From positions 40,552,836 to 40,616,835 of the forward strand of contig CM053801.1 in NCBI GenBank assembly GCA_028671895.1: 64,000 nt of DNA, read 5' to 3'. The DNA is from Oenanthe sinensis (lineage: Eukaryota > Streptophyta > Magnoliopsida > Apiales > Apiaceae). The translations under genes and the position numbers were made by a program. The notes beneath the pieces were generated by a model, which was not told the origin of the DNA, ran no database searches, and was given only the letters and a program-made list of their open reading frames with translations. Shown piece by piece: positions 10,874-23,955 of this stretch (positions within the stretch are counted from its first letter, which is position 1; every line of letters begins with the position of its first letter).

Positions 10874-12910
10874 GGAAATCACTATTACCAAGCAAAGATC
10901 TAGAGTGGTATTTCTTTAGTCCACGAGATCGAAAATACCCGAATGGATCAAGGACCAATCGAGCAACTAGAGCCGGATACTGGAAAGCAACAGGGAAGGA
11001 TAGAAAGGTGAACTCCCAAATGCGTGCAGTGGGAATGAAGAAAACCCTTGTTTATTACAGAGGGAGAGCTCCTCATGGTGCTAGAACTGACTGGGTTATG
11101 CATGAATATAGGCTTGATGAGAGCGAATGTGAAACTGCCTCTAGCTTGCAGGTTCATTCATTTTTCTGACTTGTAAAAAAAATTATTAGGAAAACATTTG
11201 CTAAAACTATGATATTAATTGTTAAACAAAGAGTATTGGACTAGAATATTTGTATATCCACAAGAACTTTTCGTTCTCAAATATGGCACACATGGTAATC
11301 TAGCTTCATTTAAGTCAAGGTACTTTAATACTCAACAATATGACATAATTTACTCCATGGCCTCAGCTCGATCTTATATCAGTAATTGCTTTTATGAATT
11401 AATCAGTTGCAGGATGCATATGCCTTGTGTCGCATTTTCAAAAAGAGTTTGAATGCAATAAAGGTTGTGAATCACTATGGGATCGCAGCTAGTGATCATT
11501 CATCTAGTAATATTGAAATTCATTCGGATGGAAGATGTGAAGATAATGTGGAAAGCTATGATCATCCAATGCCAATGTCATCAACATATCCACCTAACAA
11601 TCTCATGCCTGCCTCCACTTATAATATAGGGGGCACAAGTCCGCATCATGATGCTAAATGGATGCAATACTTATCCGAAGAGGCTTTTTGCTTTGCAAAT
11701 CCCTCTAGTTTCCGAGATGCAGCTGCCATTTCTTATCCACCTTCCAAGGTTCACATAAATTATTAGATTTGATTAAACTTTTGCATACAAATGATTATTG
11801 AAACTTAACCTGATGATTAATTACATATCTTGTTGATAATATAGGTCGATATAGCATTAGAATGTGCAAGGTTGCAACACCGTCTGTCATTGCCTCCATT
11901 GCAAGTGCAAGACTTTCCACAGGTTGGATATGTTGATACGAAGATGCAAGAGTCAAGTTTCATGTACGGGGGTACAGGTAACCAACATCAGGACATTTTA
12001 CAAGAAATTCTTTCAGTTGCACAAGTTTCTCAGGAATTGATGAATCAGAATTCTTGGATCAATGGAATTACTTCTGCCGCTGAAGATGAATTTTCATTTC
12101 CACCACAAGAAAATAAAATTCAAGGCCAGAATACTAGTAGGTCCATGGATATTGGACATAATGAAGATCTCGGAACTGAGCGAATGGTTGAGAACTTGAG
12201 ATGGGTAGGAATGTCAAATAATGATCTTGACAAGGTAAACGACACTAACATTCATATCTAATTACTGAAGTCATCATATCTGTATTTAACATCAGCAGTT
12301 CTTCAGCTTTTATGCCAGATAATAGTTTCTTTGCATGTGTTTCAAACTACATTTAGCATATTATTTGTGGAAGTAGTAATATTATTTAAGATAATGATTA
12401 TAAGTATTTATATATGGCAATTACAGAGTTTCCATGAAGAATACAGTTGTGTTCCTATAGAAAATATATCAAGTTTCCAGAAGAACAATCATAAAATTCA
12501 ATGTAAGTTAAAACACCAAACTTCTTATTCATTGCTAAATTATCATAGTTTTCTTATGTTCGTTAAGCAATTCTTCATTTGCAGGTGAGACCAGTCATCA
12601 TCATAATTTTCAAGATGTTAATGATACTGAAGGAAATGTTCATTTTTCGCTTGAATTTGTTAACGATGATCCAAATGATCATGGCTTCCTAAGTGATGGA
12701 GAATTAGATGATTTCTCAAATACTCCAACGTTTGATGTATATGAGAAAATTGAAGTCAACCACAGTCTCTTTGTGTCTACTCGTCAGGTTCCAGACACGT
12801 TCTTCCACAAAATAGTTCCTTCACAGACAGTTAAGGTTCATAAAATTCCAATGATAGTCCATAGCTTTCCAATATCAGAAGTTGATGCAGCCCAAGGCCT
12901 CAGAATATAA
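10874..12910 (+). CDS. NAC-domain transcription factor, NAC045/NAC086-like; exon 1 not in window
   Basis: Five exons can be joined with GT-AG borders in one frame: 10874-11151, 11413-11748, 11845-12234, 12427-12502 and 12585-12910 (TAA). The first encodes NAC subdomains C-D (PSKDLEWYFFSPRDRKYPNG, NRATRAGYWKATGKDRKV, GRAPHGARTDWVMHEYRLDE). The second begins with the usual DAYALCRIFKK. The tail carries ECARLQHR and LPPLQVQDFPQVG motifs, and a C-terminus like that of Arabidopsis NAC045/NAC086, which drive sieve-element enucleation. The exon 2 reading phase (one base carried over) is the usual NAC intron 1 phase. Subdomains A-B (LPPGFRFHPTDEE) are nowhere in 1-10850. Exon 1 is therefore either left of the window, making intron 1 longer than 10.8 kb and full of transposons, or lost. 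DNA-binding residues in the visible part look intact. No C-terminal membrane segment is evident. Confidence 0.85.
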
Positions 12911-14342
12911 GTCTACTGGACAAGTTTAAGGCACTGATAGCCACTATAAGCATGGTTGGAAGAAAAATTTTTTTGAAGCTATGGACCAAAACTGCCAGCC
13001 CACTTGTCAGCATAGTTGCACTTATGCTCACATGTCTATAATCTATATATGGAGGAAAATATAGATATTCTTATCACGCTGAGGGATATCAACGATTTGC
13101 CTAATGGGAAGTGGAGAGAAAAGAGATCAGGAATTTGGATAATATTGAAAATTTTATGTTGGATTATGAGGAAGAGAAATTTGGAAATGTGAAGAGAGAA
13201 TGGAGCAGTGTGCATGGTCTTGAACAAGGTGTGGCCTTGCCTTAGTTTTGCATTAGTTACCTATTTCTTGGGTGCAGCAAATTTTATCTAATACAAGTAT
13301 TTCCTCTTCTATGTAGTTTGGTGATGGGAAAGGCACACATATCTTCCCTTATTTGGAGTCTAATCTTGTTTTTTTTCTTTTTTCTCATACAAATTTACTA
13401 TTTAAGTGGTTGTAAATTGTAAGTGATTCAAACGGGTTATTGAAATCTATATTACATATGTACCGAAGCTTGTGAAATCTCTCTCTGGACTGCCAAGGAA
13501 AAACTGATAGCCTTGAGCTTACGCTTGCAGAGCGTGTTCAATCCAAGTCTGTAAATTAAATAAAATATTTATCTTCAATGGAGTCAAATAAGTCTATTAG
13601 AGCATCTTCAAAATTATGCTCTTCTCTATCTTTGCCATTGCATCCTTCATCAAGGATCCCTGCTTGCGCCATTGCATCTTATGCTAGATAACTTTTCCTT
13701 GTCATAGAAGAGCATGCTGTTGTCAGGTAGTTACTATTCAACCTTCATTTGATTGTGAAAACAAAAACACTAAATAGTAATAAACTGCAAGGATTTTGAA
13801 AAAAAAAAAAAGAAGATTACATAAGCTATGACAGGGGCATATGATTTGTAATGCTAAATCAAAATAATAGACTTTAGTGATACTTGTTAATTAAAAGCCA
13901 AAAAAATATCAATTAATATGTTGGTATTGATAATATTTTGTATGGATACTGAAAGCTAAGCGTTTGCTAAAACATGTGATTTCCATAATTCACAGGTGAA
14001 GAGGTTTGTAAAGGCAGACAGATCCTCTTTAACATTGAAGATGTCACCAAAGATAGAACATGAAAAGAAAAGAAAGGAATCATACCATAGCAATTACCCC
14101 ATTCACTTCATGTCCATGTGGAAGAATGAGGAAAAATAGTGAATCACATTTTAAAGTGATTCTTTGAGAATCTTGTTTCTTCATTTGGATGTAAAATTCC
14201 TTTCTTTAGCTATTTCCTCTCCATTAATAAAAGATGTTCTTTCTCTTCTTCTTACACTTCCACCCCTCTATAATCTTCTCCAAAAAAGATACCTTTAATC
14301 ATATTTCCATCTTCCTTCCCATCAACTTACAAACCAACATTC
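12911..14342. other. Intergenic: NAC 3' UTR and sucrose synthase upstream region
   Basis: I see no conserved ORF, repeat with clear ends or RNA gene here. The first few hundred bases are presumably NAC 3' UTR. A short A-run lies at about 13799-13811. Confidence 0.5.
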
Positions 14343-14350
14343 CTATAAAT
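14343..14350 (+). promoter_or_regulatory. Probable TATA box of the sucrose synthase gene
   Basis: CTATAAAT lies about 120 bp before the ATG at 14466 and would give a normal-length 5' leader. A second TATA-like string, TCTATATACA at 14417-14426, is only 40 bp from the ATG and less likely. Confidence 0.45.
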
Positions 14351-14465
14351 GCCATAATCTTCCTCAACTTGTCTCCATCAAATTTCTAAACCACTTCTTT
14401 TGTAAAAGTTTGAGTGTCTATATACACACGCGCGCATTTACATTGCATAATTAGTAACTACCTAA

Positions 14466-17400
14466 ATGTCTTCTTCACCTATCCTAAAGCGGTCCGAGTC
14501 AGTGATTGACACAATGCCAGAGGCTTTAAGGCAGAGCCGGTATCACATGAAGAGGTGTTTCACCAAGTACATTGAACAAGGAAAGCGATTGATGAAACTT
14601 CATCATTTGATGGCTGAGATGGAGACTGTTATCGACGATAAGTCTGAAAGAACTCAAGTTCTGGAGGGCTTACTCGGCTACATTTTGTGCACTACTCAGG
14701 TCAATTTCTTAGCGATATCTCACTTTGAGTTTTCATTCTTTCTACATTGCACATGTGGCAGTTCTTTTTTTATGCTTTTTTGTGAACTATGTATACAGGA
14801 GGCTGTTGTTATTCCTCCACATGTAGCATTTGCCATTAGACCTAATCCAGGGTTCTGGGAGTTTGTTAAAGTTAGCTCCATTGATCTATCCGTTGAGGGG
14901 ATCACGGCTACAGATTACTTGAAATTTAAAGAAATGATAGCTGATGAGAATTGGTAGGTTAAACTCGAATATGAGCTTTGAAAGCTTTTGTTTTACATTT
15001 TTTTTAGTCTAATACATGTATTGTGCACATGTACCCACATGTAAACTGAATTATAATTTCGCTTGCAGGGCCAATGACGAGAATGCTTTGGAACTAGATT
15101 TTGGAGCAATGGACTTCGATACACCTCATCTAACTTTATCGTCATCAATTGGAAATGGATTAAATTTCATTACAAAGTTTCTCACTTCCAAGCTAAATGG
15201 ACCAGTAGAAAAAGCACAACCACTTGTAGATTACTTGCTCTCACTAAATTACCAGGGAGAAGTAATAATATCAATAATTTGAGTCATCAAACTTACAATA
15301 TTGAGACAGAGTGGCGGACTTGATTTTAATGATCCGAGCTTTTTTGTTACAGAAACTTATGATTAATGAGACACTGAGCACGGCTCTTAAACTTCAAGGG
15401 GCACTAATAGTAGCTGAAGCAGCCCTCTCTTTACTACCTAAAGACACACAGTATTCAAGCTTTGAGAACAGGTGACCTCTTGCTTTTCTTGCATTTGTAT
15501 CAGCAGATTGTAGAATAACAAGAGTAATGGTGAAAACATATCATCTACAGGTTTAAAGAATGGGGTTTTGAAAAGGGATGGGGAGATAATGCTGAAAGAG
15601 TTATGGAAACAATAAGATATCTTTCGGAGGTTCTCCAAGCTCCAGATTCAGTAAACATGGAGAAGTTCTTTAGCAGGGTCCCAACAACTTTCAACGTTGT
15701 TCTTTTTTCGGTGCATGGATACTTTGGCCAAGCAGATGTCCTCGGATTGCCAGACACTGGCGGTCAGGTATATGCACTTTACATCCTCATAATAATTAAT
15801 AAGTGGAGCTGCCTTTATTGAAAGCACGTCGTTAAATAACTAGCTATTTATTTGTTCAATCAATAGGTGGTTTATGTTTTGGATCAAGTGCTCGCTTTGG
15901 AAGAGGAATTGCTGCTCAGAATTAAGCAGCAAGGTCTTAATGCTAAGCCTCAGATTCTTGTGGTAAGAAACCATTTGTATGTGTGTGTCTGTGTCACATT
16001 GGAAAATTATTGAGCTTGCAGTTTTATGTAACTCATATTTTCTTCATCTATTCATTAGGTGACTCGACTTATACCTGATGCAAAGGGAAATACATGCAAT
16101 CAAGAACTGGAACCTGTTCTAAAGACAAAGCATTCCCACATTCTTCGAGTTCCATTCAGGACTGAAAATGGAATCGTTCCGCAATGGATTTCCCGTTTTG
16201 ATATATATCCTTACCTTGAAACTTTTACTCAGGCATGTCCCACTTTACTAACCTCTTAATCTGTTGCTTTCACTATATTCCACAAGACAAGATTTACCTA
16301 GTTAATATTTTCTAGTTGTGATATTCTTGTGTTAAGCTTTTTTTCCTTCCGGTTGTTTAATTACTAGGATGCCACCAAGAAAATTCTTGAAGTAATGGAG
16401 GGGAAACCAGATCTCATTATTGGAAATTATACTGATGGAAACTTAGTTGCAGCTTTAATGGCCAACAAACTTGGGATAACCCTGGTAAGTTCACTTCATT
16501 AGATTAATTGAGTTGAAAGCTATGCTTTATCTTTTTTGTGTCAAACTTTTATGTCTTTTAAATGGAAATAGGGAACTATTGCACATGCTTTAGAGAAGAC
16601 TAAGTATGAAGATTCAGACTTGAAATGGAAGGAACTAGACTCCAAGTATCACTTTTCATGCCAATTCACAGCCGATACGATTGCAATGAATTCTGCGGAT
16701 TTCATCATTACTAGTACATACCAGGAAATTGCTGGAAGGTTTTCTTAACATTTACTTATATTATGCCCGTACTCACCCTCATTGCTATAAAATCAAGAGA
16801 AATTGGTTAGTTTAATAAATGTAATCTACTGATGCATTTTGAGTCAAAATGTTTTGCATCTGCAGCAAAGATAGGCCAGGGCAGTACGAAAGCCACACAG
16901 CCTTTACGCTTCCAGGGATCTCTAGAGTAGTTTCAGGCATCAACATCTTTGATCCAAAGTTCAACATTGCTTCTCCAGGGGCAGATCAAACAGTTTATTT
17001 TCCAGCCACAGAAAAACAGAAGCGCTTCACATCATTTCGTCCAGCCATAGATGAATTACTTTTTAGCAAAGTTGAAAATGATCAGCACATGTAAGTGCCA
17101 GGAGTACTCAACTATACCTGAATTCCATGTTTTCGTTTCTCTTGTTAAATTAATATTTCTTCTTTACCCTTTGGTATAATGTTCCGAAAACAGTGGATAC
17201 CTTGAAGATAAAAAGAAACCTATAATTTTCTCAATGGCAAGGCTTGACACTGTGAAGAACATCGGCGGATTAGCCGAATGGTATGGAAAGAACAAGAGGC
17301 TGAGAAATTTGGTTAATCTAGTCATTGTTGCAGGCTTTTTTGACCCTTCAAAATCTAAAGATAGAGAAGAGATAGCTGAAATAAAAAAGATGCATACGAT

Positions 17401-18305
17401 AATAGAAAAGTATCAGCTTAAGGGTCAGCTTAGATGGATAGCCGCACAAACAGACAAGAATCGAAACAGTGAGCTCTACCGTTACATTGCTGATACAAGA
17501 GGAGCTTTTGTGCAGCCTGCTCTATATGAAGCATTTGGCCTTACTGTTATCGAGGCAATGAACTGTGGATTACCAACCTTTGCAACAAATCAAGGAGGTC
17601 CAGCTGAGATCATTGTTGATGGTGTTTCAGGCTATCATATTGATCCGAATAACGGGGATGAGTCAAGTAACAAGATTGCTGATTTTTTCCAGAAGTGCAA
17701 GGAAGATGCAGAATTTTGGAACAGAATCTCATCTGCAGCATTAAGCCGTATATATGAATGGTATGTAAATATTACATTTGCTACAGCTTTTGAAATATTA
17801 CAATTACAATGAAGTCATTGTACTCGTGTGTGTAAGTCAAATCTTTACTTGTTGCAGCTACACGTGGAAGATTTATGCAAACAAAATATTGAATATGGGA
17901 ACTATCTATGGGTTCTGGAGGCAATTGTACAAGGACCAGAAGCTAGCAAAACAAAGATACATTCAAATGTTCTATAATCTCCAGTTCAGAAACTTGGTAT
18001 GCAAACAAAATGTTGAATTTATTCGGTTACTCTTTTTTTTTGCTAAATGGTTACTCTTTTTATTAGTAGAGCATATACCAACTTTTTTTATAAAAAAAAT
18101 GAACTGGAAAGGTTAAAAATTAAAATGTATATTATCAATTGCAGAAAATGTAACAAAAGAAATTCTCTTATTGATACTGTTGCAGGTAAAGAATGTGCCT
18201 CTATCAATTTCTGAACCATCGCCGCAACAAGTCATCCCAAAAGAAATTGTGAAAATACAACCAAAGCGGACACAATCCAGATTTTCCAGGTTGTTTGGAG
18301 CATAA
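14466..18305 (+). CDS. SUS: Sucrose synthase (UDP-glucose:fructose glucosyltransferase), SUS5/6/7-type
   Basis: It catalyses sucrose + UDP to UDP-glucose + fructose in the cytosol, feeding cellulose and callose synthesis. Thirteen exons join in frame to 840 codons: 14466-14699, 14799-14953, 15069-15261, 15353-15471, 15551-15767, 15867-15962, 16059-16232, 16368-16484, 16572-16738, 16866-17090, 17194-17760, 17858-17996 and 18186-18305. The N-terminus has an LKRSES stretch where the regulatory phosphoserine usually lies. The N-terminal GT-B half contains GYFGQADVLGLPDTGGQVVY. The nucleotide-binding GT4 half contains FVQPALYEAFGLTVIEAMNCGLPTFAT, including the E-x7-E signature. The C-terminus is a short basic, Ser-rich tail (QPKRTQSRFSRLFGA), the kind of extension seen in the Arabidopsis SUS5/SUS6 clade of sieve-element enzymes. 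Intron 7 starts GC rather than GT. All catalytic motifs are present and no frame is broken, so the gene looks functional. Confidence 0.96.
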
Positions 18306-20829
18306 AAATCTACAATCCTATGCGGTTTGGCTCATTTTACACGACATGCCAATCTGCAGGTGCTGTTGTTTTTATTCCGCAATTCACAACATTTCAACAT
18401 TGTTTGCTGGAATGCAAGCAGATATGCTAGATACTAATAAATTCTTTGGTGTGTAGAATCTGTAGATGGTATGAGTTGTATCTAGAATCAAGTCATTGGC
18501 TTCTCATATCTTTCCACCCTCTATATGTTTCTCAGTGTCTGAAAAATTTAATAAACAAATTCGTATTACTTTTCAACTGCTGATACACAGTTATATAGTT
18601 TATTCATCTTTTATATCAAGAGCGGAAGTAAAAACATTACAAAATTTAATTTTTCAAAATTTCAGGCAGTCCTACTCCCACAGACCTTGCAAAAAAAAAA
18701 AATTTATTTTCAATACTAGGAACTTATAATTTTTAAATAGACTCCAGCCTAATAGAAAACAATATAATGCATTCATCAATGTATCAAAAATTTCACAACC
18801 GCACCGATATTATTAAAAAAAATTACCCAAGGTAAGAAGTCCCTTAAGTCATCTCTACCGGTTGTGATCCAAAAATCCAAATTTAGATCACTAACTCATC
18901 CAAATTTCCAAATTACTATTTATATATTATTTTATATAAATACTATATTTAATCATCATCAACTATTTATATTATATTTATTAAATTAGTTAAATTAAAA
19001 ATATGTTTTTTTTTAATTTGTCCGATTAAAACAAAATTTTATGTTTATTTGTGCCATTTTTTAGTCATTTTTTGTATTATAATTTTTATTTCATGCATTT
19101 AATGTACTTTTTATATTATGCATTTAATGTACTTTTTTTAAAATTTTAACGAAATATGTTTTTTCTCATTATTATAAAATTTATTCTTAAAATTAAATTT
19201 TATTAATTATTAGCTACATACTATTATTACTTAAATAATTAAAATTTTACAAATCAATTTTAAATCTAGTATACTAAAACTGTACAAATAACAACATCAT
19301 TATTTTAATATTAAATCAACTGATTTGGATCAGTATATTTGAATCACCATTTGGTTCACTGGTAGTGGGGAATTTAGGATAATCTACCCCAAATTTAGAT
19401 TTTTGGATCAATTTGCCCTCAGAGCTCCTTAGCTGGTGACCAATTTTATTATTCCACATACGCATTTTCTATAACATTACACTGTACATAATATAGTATA
19501 TATAATATATAAGCGTAAAAGGATGTTATTAAAATACTGACAAAGGTGAAGATTCAATATTAATTAACAATGTATCTAAATATAATATTCATAAGTGTAA
19601 ATATACTAACATACTATAATTTTAAGGTTCAAATTTCATCAACAATATTATTAGTTCTGATAAAACTAACAAGGATTAAGACTTTAAATAAAAATCAAGT
19701 TAATATAATATTTACAAATTATGATTAGGAATAAATGAATATGTCAACTGTGATTAATTAGATGGACGAATAATATTTTAGTTTTAAAATTTCTTTCACA
19801 ATCTGTTTAGAAGTCTGATAGAAAAAAATAATTAAACAAAATATGCTGAAATTCTAAATGCATAGGTAGAGAAAAGTTCAAACTCAATGAACTTGTAAAA
19901 TTAAATACTGGTGAATATATAGTTCAAGCTTTCTATGGTAATATATGTATTCCGACTCCAAAAGGATTGCATTATTACTTCACTGGTTGTTTGCAACTAT
20001 GTATGAGGAGAGATCTAGCCCATGGAAACAGAGCTTAAATTTTCATATTTTAGCTAGATATGTCATGGAAAGATTAGAAACTAACCCATGGAAAACAAAT
20101 ATAGCCAAACATTGGGGAAAGGCTCGCTATTTCTATGGAAAGATGCAATGAAGTAACGTAGATCATAACATGTTTTTAATCTCTCCATGCAATGCACACA
20201 TTATGCAGACCACTACGTTCATTATTGGAACCACTGATATACTAGGGGGTAACTATTTCTTGTCAATATGACTTTGGGTTGGACATTTCCATTTCATTTA
20301 TGTTAAAGTTATAGATGTATTGTACGAGCTTGGAGAACAGTATCTATATGCCCATCTTAAGATGATTTAATATTACAGGTACCAGACCAGTACTTCATAA
20401 CATACAGGACTTGACTTTTGCATCTCAATATCCCCCCAAGACTTAATTCAAACCTCTTTTGTCTAAAGCTCTACAATTAGAAGTTTAATTATTAGTTAAA
20501 ATTTAAGCAAGAGTACGATAAAATAAACCATGCCGATCTTAGCATAAACCATATCAATTGTTGAAAATTATAGAAGGTAAAAGATATAGAGAATTAATAT
20601 CCTACGAGCCGGTTTATTAGTAGTTGTTGTGCCACCTACACAAAAGAAAATATAATTCTGATACATATCAGGTTATGTCATTAACCGAAAAATTGCAACT
20701 AAGAAAGTTCTAGAACTTCATTATCTTCGGTATGCTACTATTTTAAGCCCCCAAAATTTCTCTAGAAAATTACATACACACTTGAACACTAATAAATAAT
20801 CTAAAATAGCTAACACGTGAAACTACTTT
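18306..20829. other. AT-rich intergenic DNA after the sucrose synthase gene, with one degenerate MITE
   Basis: Apart from the probable 3' UTR to about 18500, I see only AT-rich sequence. At about 18850-19430 the ends pair imperfectly over about 25 bp (TGATCCAAAAATCCAAATTT at the left; TGATCCAAAAATCTAAATTT reversed at the right), as in a decayed MITE. Target duplications are not clear. A 68-codon ORF at 19945 has no recognisable features. Confidence 0.45.
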
Positions 20830-20942
20830 CATTAAACTAACCAATTTCTCTTGATTTTATAGCAATATGAGGGTGAGTAGGGGCATAATATAAGTGAATG
20901 TTAAAAAAAACCTTCCAGCAATTTCCTGGTATGTACTAGCAA
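20830..20942 (-). pseudogene. Inverted copy of the sucrose synthase exon 9/intron 9 junction
   Basis: Read on the minus strand, this stretch repeats the end of exon 9 and the first 80 bases or so of intron 9 of the gene at 14466-18305 (source 16711-16820). It includes CTAGTACATACCAGGAAATT, the splice donor, and the intron text TATTATGCCC followed by ACTCACCCTC. Similarity stops on both sides. It is a gene fragment 3 kb downstream and inverted, too short to code for anything. Confidence 0.85.
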
Positions 20943-21341
20943 TTTCTTGGAAAAAATATTAGCTTTGCGAGGTGTTTAAACGTGAAGAAGGTAATTAGCG
21001 GGATGGGCTAAGAGAAGGCAAGAGAGTTAGAGAAGGATTGGAAGGGTTTAACGGTTTTATGTCAAGAGGACAGAGATGCTTCATAAACTTTTGATACACT
21101 AGAACTAGAAGATAATCACGTCCCATGGCCTAAATCATTTCAATTTATTTTATGTGTTCGACTTATAAATTTTATTTTAAATAATTCATATAATACTGAA
21201 TTGATAAAATTATTCAAATAGATATTAATTTAAAATTTTCAATTTCAATTTTTAACTTTAAATCATTTTTTCAATTTTATCCGAAACAATCTCAAGTCCA
21301 TATGAATCGTGATATTATGATTATATATATATATATATATA

Positions 21342-22017
21342 GGGTCCTGCTCAAATAGAAAATAGCTTAAATGAGAAATAGAAAACCTTATCATTATACC
21401 TGCCGCACCCACACACAAATTATATACACCCTCACACACACAATCCCATCTATTCTCCTCCGTTTTTAATTTGATTTTTCCAATCAATTGACAAAGTTTT
21501 TTTCAAATCTAACTTCACCACATTTTTTTTCATCTCCCAATGATCAGTTTTCATACCATATGTTGCTATATTTCGACAAATATAATTTATAATTAAAATA
21601 AATTCGTCACTTATCAGATTCAAACTTCAATCACTAAAATATATTACAGAAACCACTAATTTGTATTATAGAAATCACTAATTTGTATTACAGAAATCAC
21701 TAAATTATATATCCTGGGTTCACAAAAAATAATGGAAATCGTCGAAAAAATAAAAGTCACCGGAATATATCACATATGGTATGCAAACTGATTGTTGGGA
21801 GATGGAAAAAAATGTGGTGAAGTTAGATTTGAAAAAAACTTCACTAATTAACGGGAAAAATCAAATTAAAAACGGAGGGATTATGTGGGATTGGGTGTAT
21901 GAGGGTGTATTTGATTTGTGTGTGGATGCACCCCCTTGCCATTAGATTAGATTGAATATGTGGTGTAGATCTTATTTTCTATTTTCTATTCTAAGTTATT
22001 TTCTATTTGAGCAGGAA

Positions 22018-22019
<2 letters not shown>
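21342..22019. mobile_element. Foldback MITE with terminal inverted repeats of about 240 bp, inserted in a TA tract
   Basis: The left end GGGTCCTGCTCAAATAGAAA and the right end (reversed) AGGTTCCTGCTCAAATAGAAA begin arms that pair over about 21342-21580 and 21760-22019. The pairing includes CCTCCGTTTTTAATTTGATT and CAAATCTAACTTCACCACAT. Both sides are TA repeats, so the target duplication cannot be told from the microsatellite. Long inverted repeats with GGG ends suggest a non-autonomous Mutator-like element. No coding sequence. Confidence 0.75.
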
Positions 22020-22070
<51 letters not shown>

Positions 22071-22823
22071 TTAATTTAATTTAATTAATATCCTATGTTT
22101 TTTTTGTATTATTTTTTTAAATCCCTCTTAGTACATATAATATTTTTCTTATAAATTTACATGAATTATATGTAGTTCTCAATTATCCAACATATTAATT
22201 TTCACTAAAAATATATTTTTTTTAAAATCAAAAATATATATTATTTCTAAGTGTTCAGTTCAAAATATCTTTTTTGTTAATATTATTAAAACTAATAAAT
22301 TAAATTCTTAATTCTTAATTTATTAACAATAATTGAAAATATAATCTTTTTTAATATTTTTAAAACAATATTTTAAGATAAATATTTAGTACCACATCAA
22401 CATATTGAGTGTCATTATCGTATATTATATATTTAAATAATTTTTCATTGTTATCTTAAATAAGTCACATAAATTTAGAAATAGTAATATAGAAAACATG
22501 TTAATAAAAATAAACATTTGCATTGGTAAGTGTTACGAGCTCTCCTTTAACTATTTCTTTTACGATTATCGGTTTATTTTTATTATTTCATGTTCTTTTA
22601 TTTTTATTTTTTTGTTATTAGAACATTTGTTTTTTTAATTTTGTGTGGGTACTGACATGAACACTGTTACGTTGAGTTCAACGTCTCTATGAGATGCGAA
22701 GTGTGCCACTCTCGTAACAGAATTGATTTGAGTAGAGTTGGTCACTTCCAATTTTATGCATTATACAACAATAAATATGACAACAAAGTTACAACTTTGC
22801 TGAAAGAACTCAATTTTCTTCTA
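22020..22823. other. (TA)n microsatellite, then AT-rich sequence
   Basis: A TA tract of about 45 bp runs from 22020 to 22066. The rest, up to the stop codon of the Root-cap gene, shows no features and presumably holds that gene's 3' UTR. Confidence 0.6.
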
Positions 22824-23955
22824 TCAGCGACAAGCAAATCCATGGCTATGGCTAGTACTCCTGCTGGTGCAATCCACAGTCATATCTCCATCCAACAACA
22901 TAGACTTAGCTGCAATATTCAATTCATTACCTACGAAAATACACTTCTTACAATCTGCAGCGACAAGCGAAGATGTCATGAATTTATCTTCCCCACCCAT
23001 GACTGGCATTGGCACGCCTCTCTTAACCGGGCTTTTGAACTCAGGACGATAAGTTTGTCCCAACACTCCTTCCACTTTCTCAGTCAGCGAAAAAAACTTA
23101 AACTGCACCTCCAAATGTGCAAAACAGTCATCTGCGGGTATTTGATAGTTATGTAGACGATCGTCTTCTTTTGTTACTGGGACCACATTTACGGACATCT
23201 CAACAACTTCTTGCAGTGTTAAGGAAATGCTGTTGTAAAATGTCGTCCTCTCTACGGTTAGGTTGCTGTCAGGGGCAATCCAGGTGTTTATGTATCCTGA
23301 TGGGATGTGAATCGGCATCTTATCGTACGTAAAGAGGAACTGATCAATTGCGGTTTCCCATTTTGCAACTTTATTTGCTGATAATGTGAAGGTGTGTGAC
23401 CCAAACATGAGGCTCAGTGCTTGAATCCAAGTATTGTCGCGCAATCTTCCCTGAGGTCGCCGTCCAATGAACCGAGCGTTTATTTGAAAGTTAGTGTCGG
23501 AAACTAAGCTGAAATGCTCATTTGTCTTGCCATGGAAGTAAAACATGACTCCATCTCCTCCGACGAATCTTGGATCATAACAGGCTGAACCAATTCCATT
23601 GCAGTTAGGCTTACGAGCTGCAAAAGCAAAAAAAAAAAATCTTTAGATTCAAACAGGGCACATATATACATTTATTTATTTACAGTCAGTAGGAGGGCTG
23701 GTGGTGCATACTTTTGCAAATAGCTTCACAGTCTCTAGAATTGCAATCGATAAAGCAGCCTTTGCCTTTCTCGGTCGAGGCCTTAAATGTCGGGCATTGT
23801 TTAGGGCAGTATATCTGTTTGCCGCCACATTTGGTAGGATAATCAGTGCAAATTCTAGATTGAGGCGAGTACTCTGCACTATCCCCTTGAGATGTAGCGA
23901 ACACCAAAAGAGCCAAAAAAAGGAAAGAAAATGAACTGCAAGTAGAAGTCCTCAT
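22824..23955 (-). CDS. Root-cap/LEA-related secreted protein (Root_cap family)
   Basis: Two exons, 23712-23955 and 22824-23617, join through a GT-AG intron to 345 codons. Residues 1 to about 26 form a hydrophobic signal peptide. A Cys-rich N-terminal part follows (CTDYPTKCGGKQIYCPKQCP, then CFIDCNSRDCEAIC). The second exon opens with CNGIGSACYDPRFVGGDGVM and carries the family signature FYFHGKTNEHFSLVSD, INARFIGRRPQGR and TWIQAL. The C-terminal half contains GVLGQTYRPEF. This is the architecture of plant Root_cap domain proteins, which are secreted. Their biochemical role is not established; family members were first noted in root caps, hence the name. The frame is intact. The start is chosen because the signal peptide begins there. 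Confidence 0.9.
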
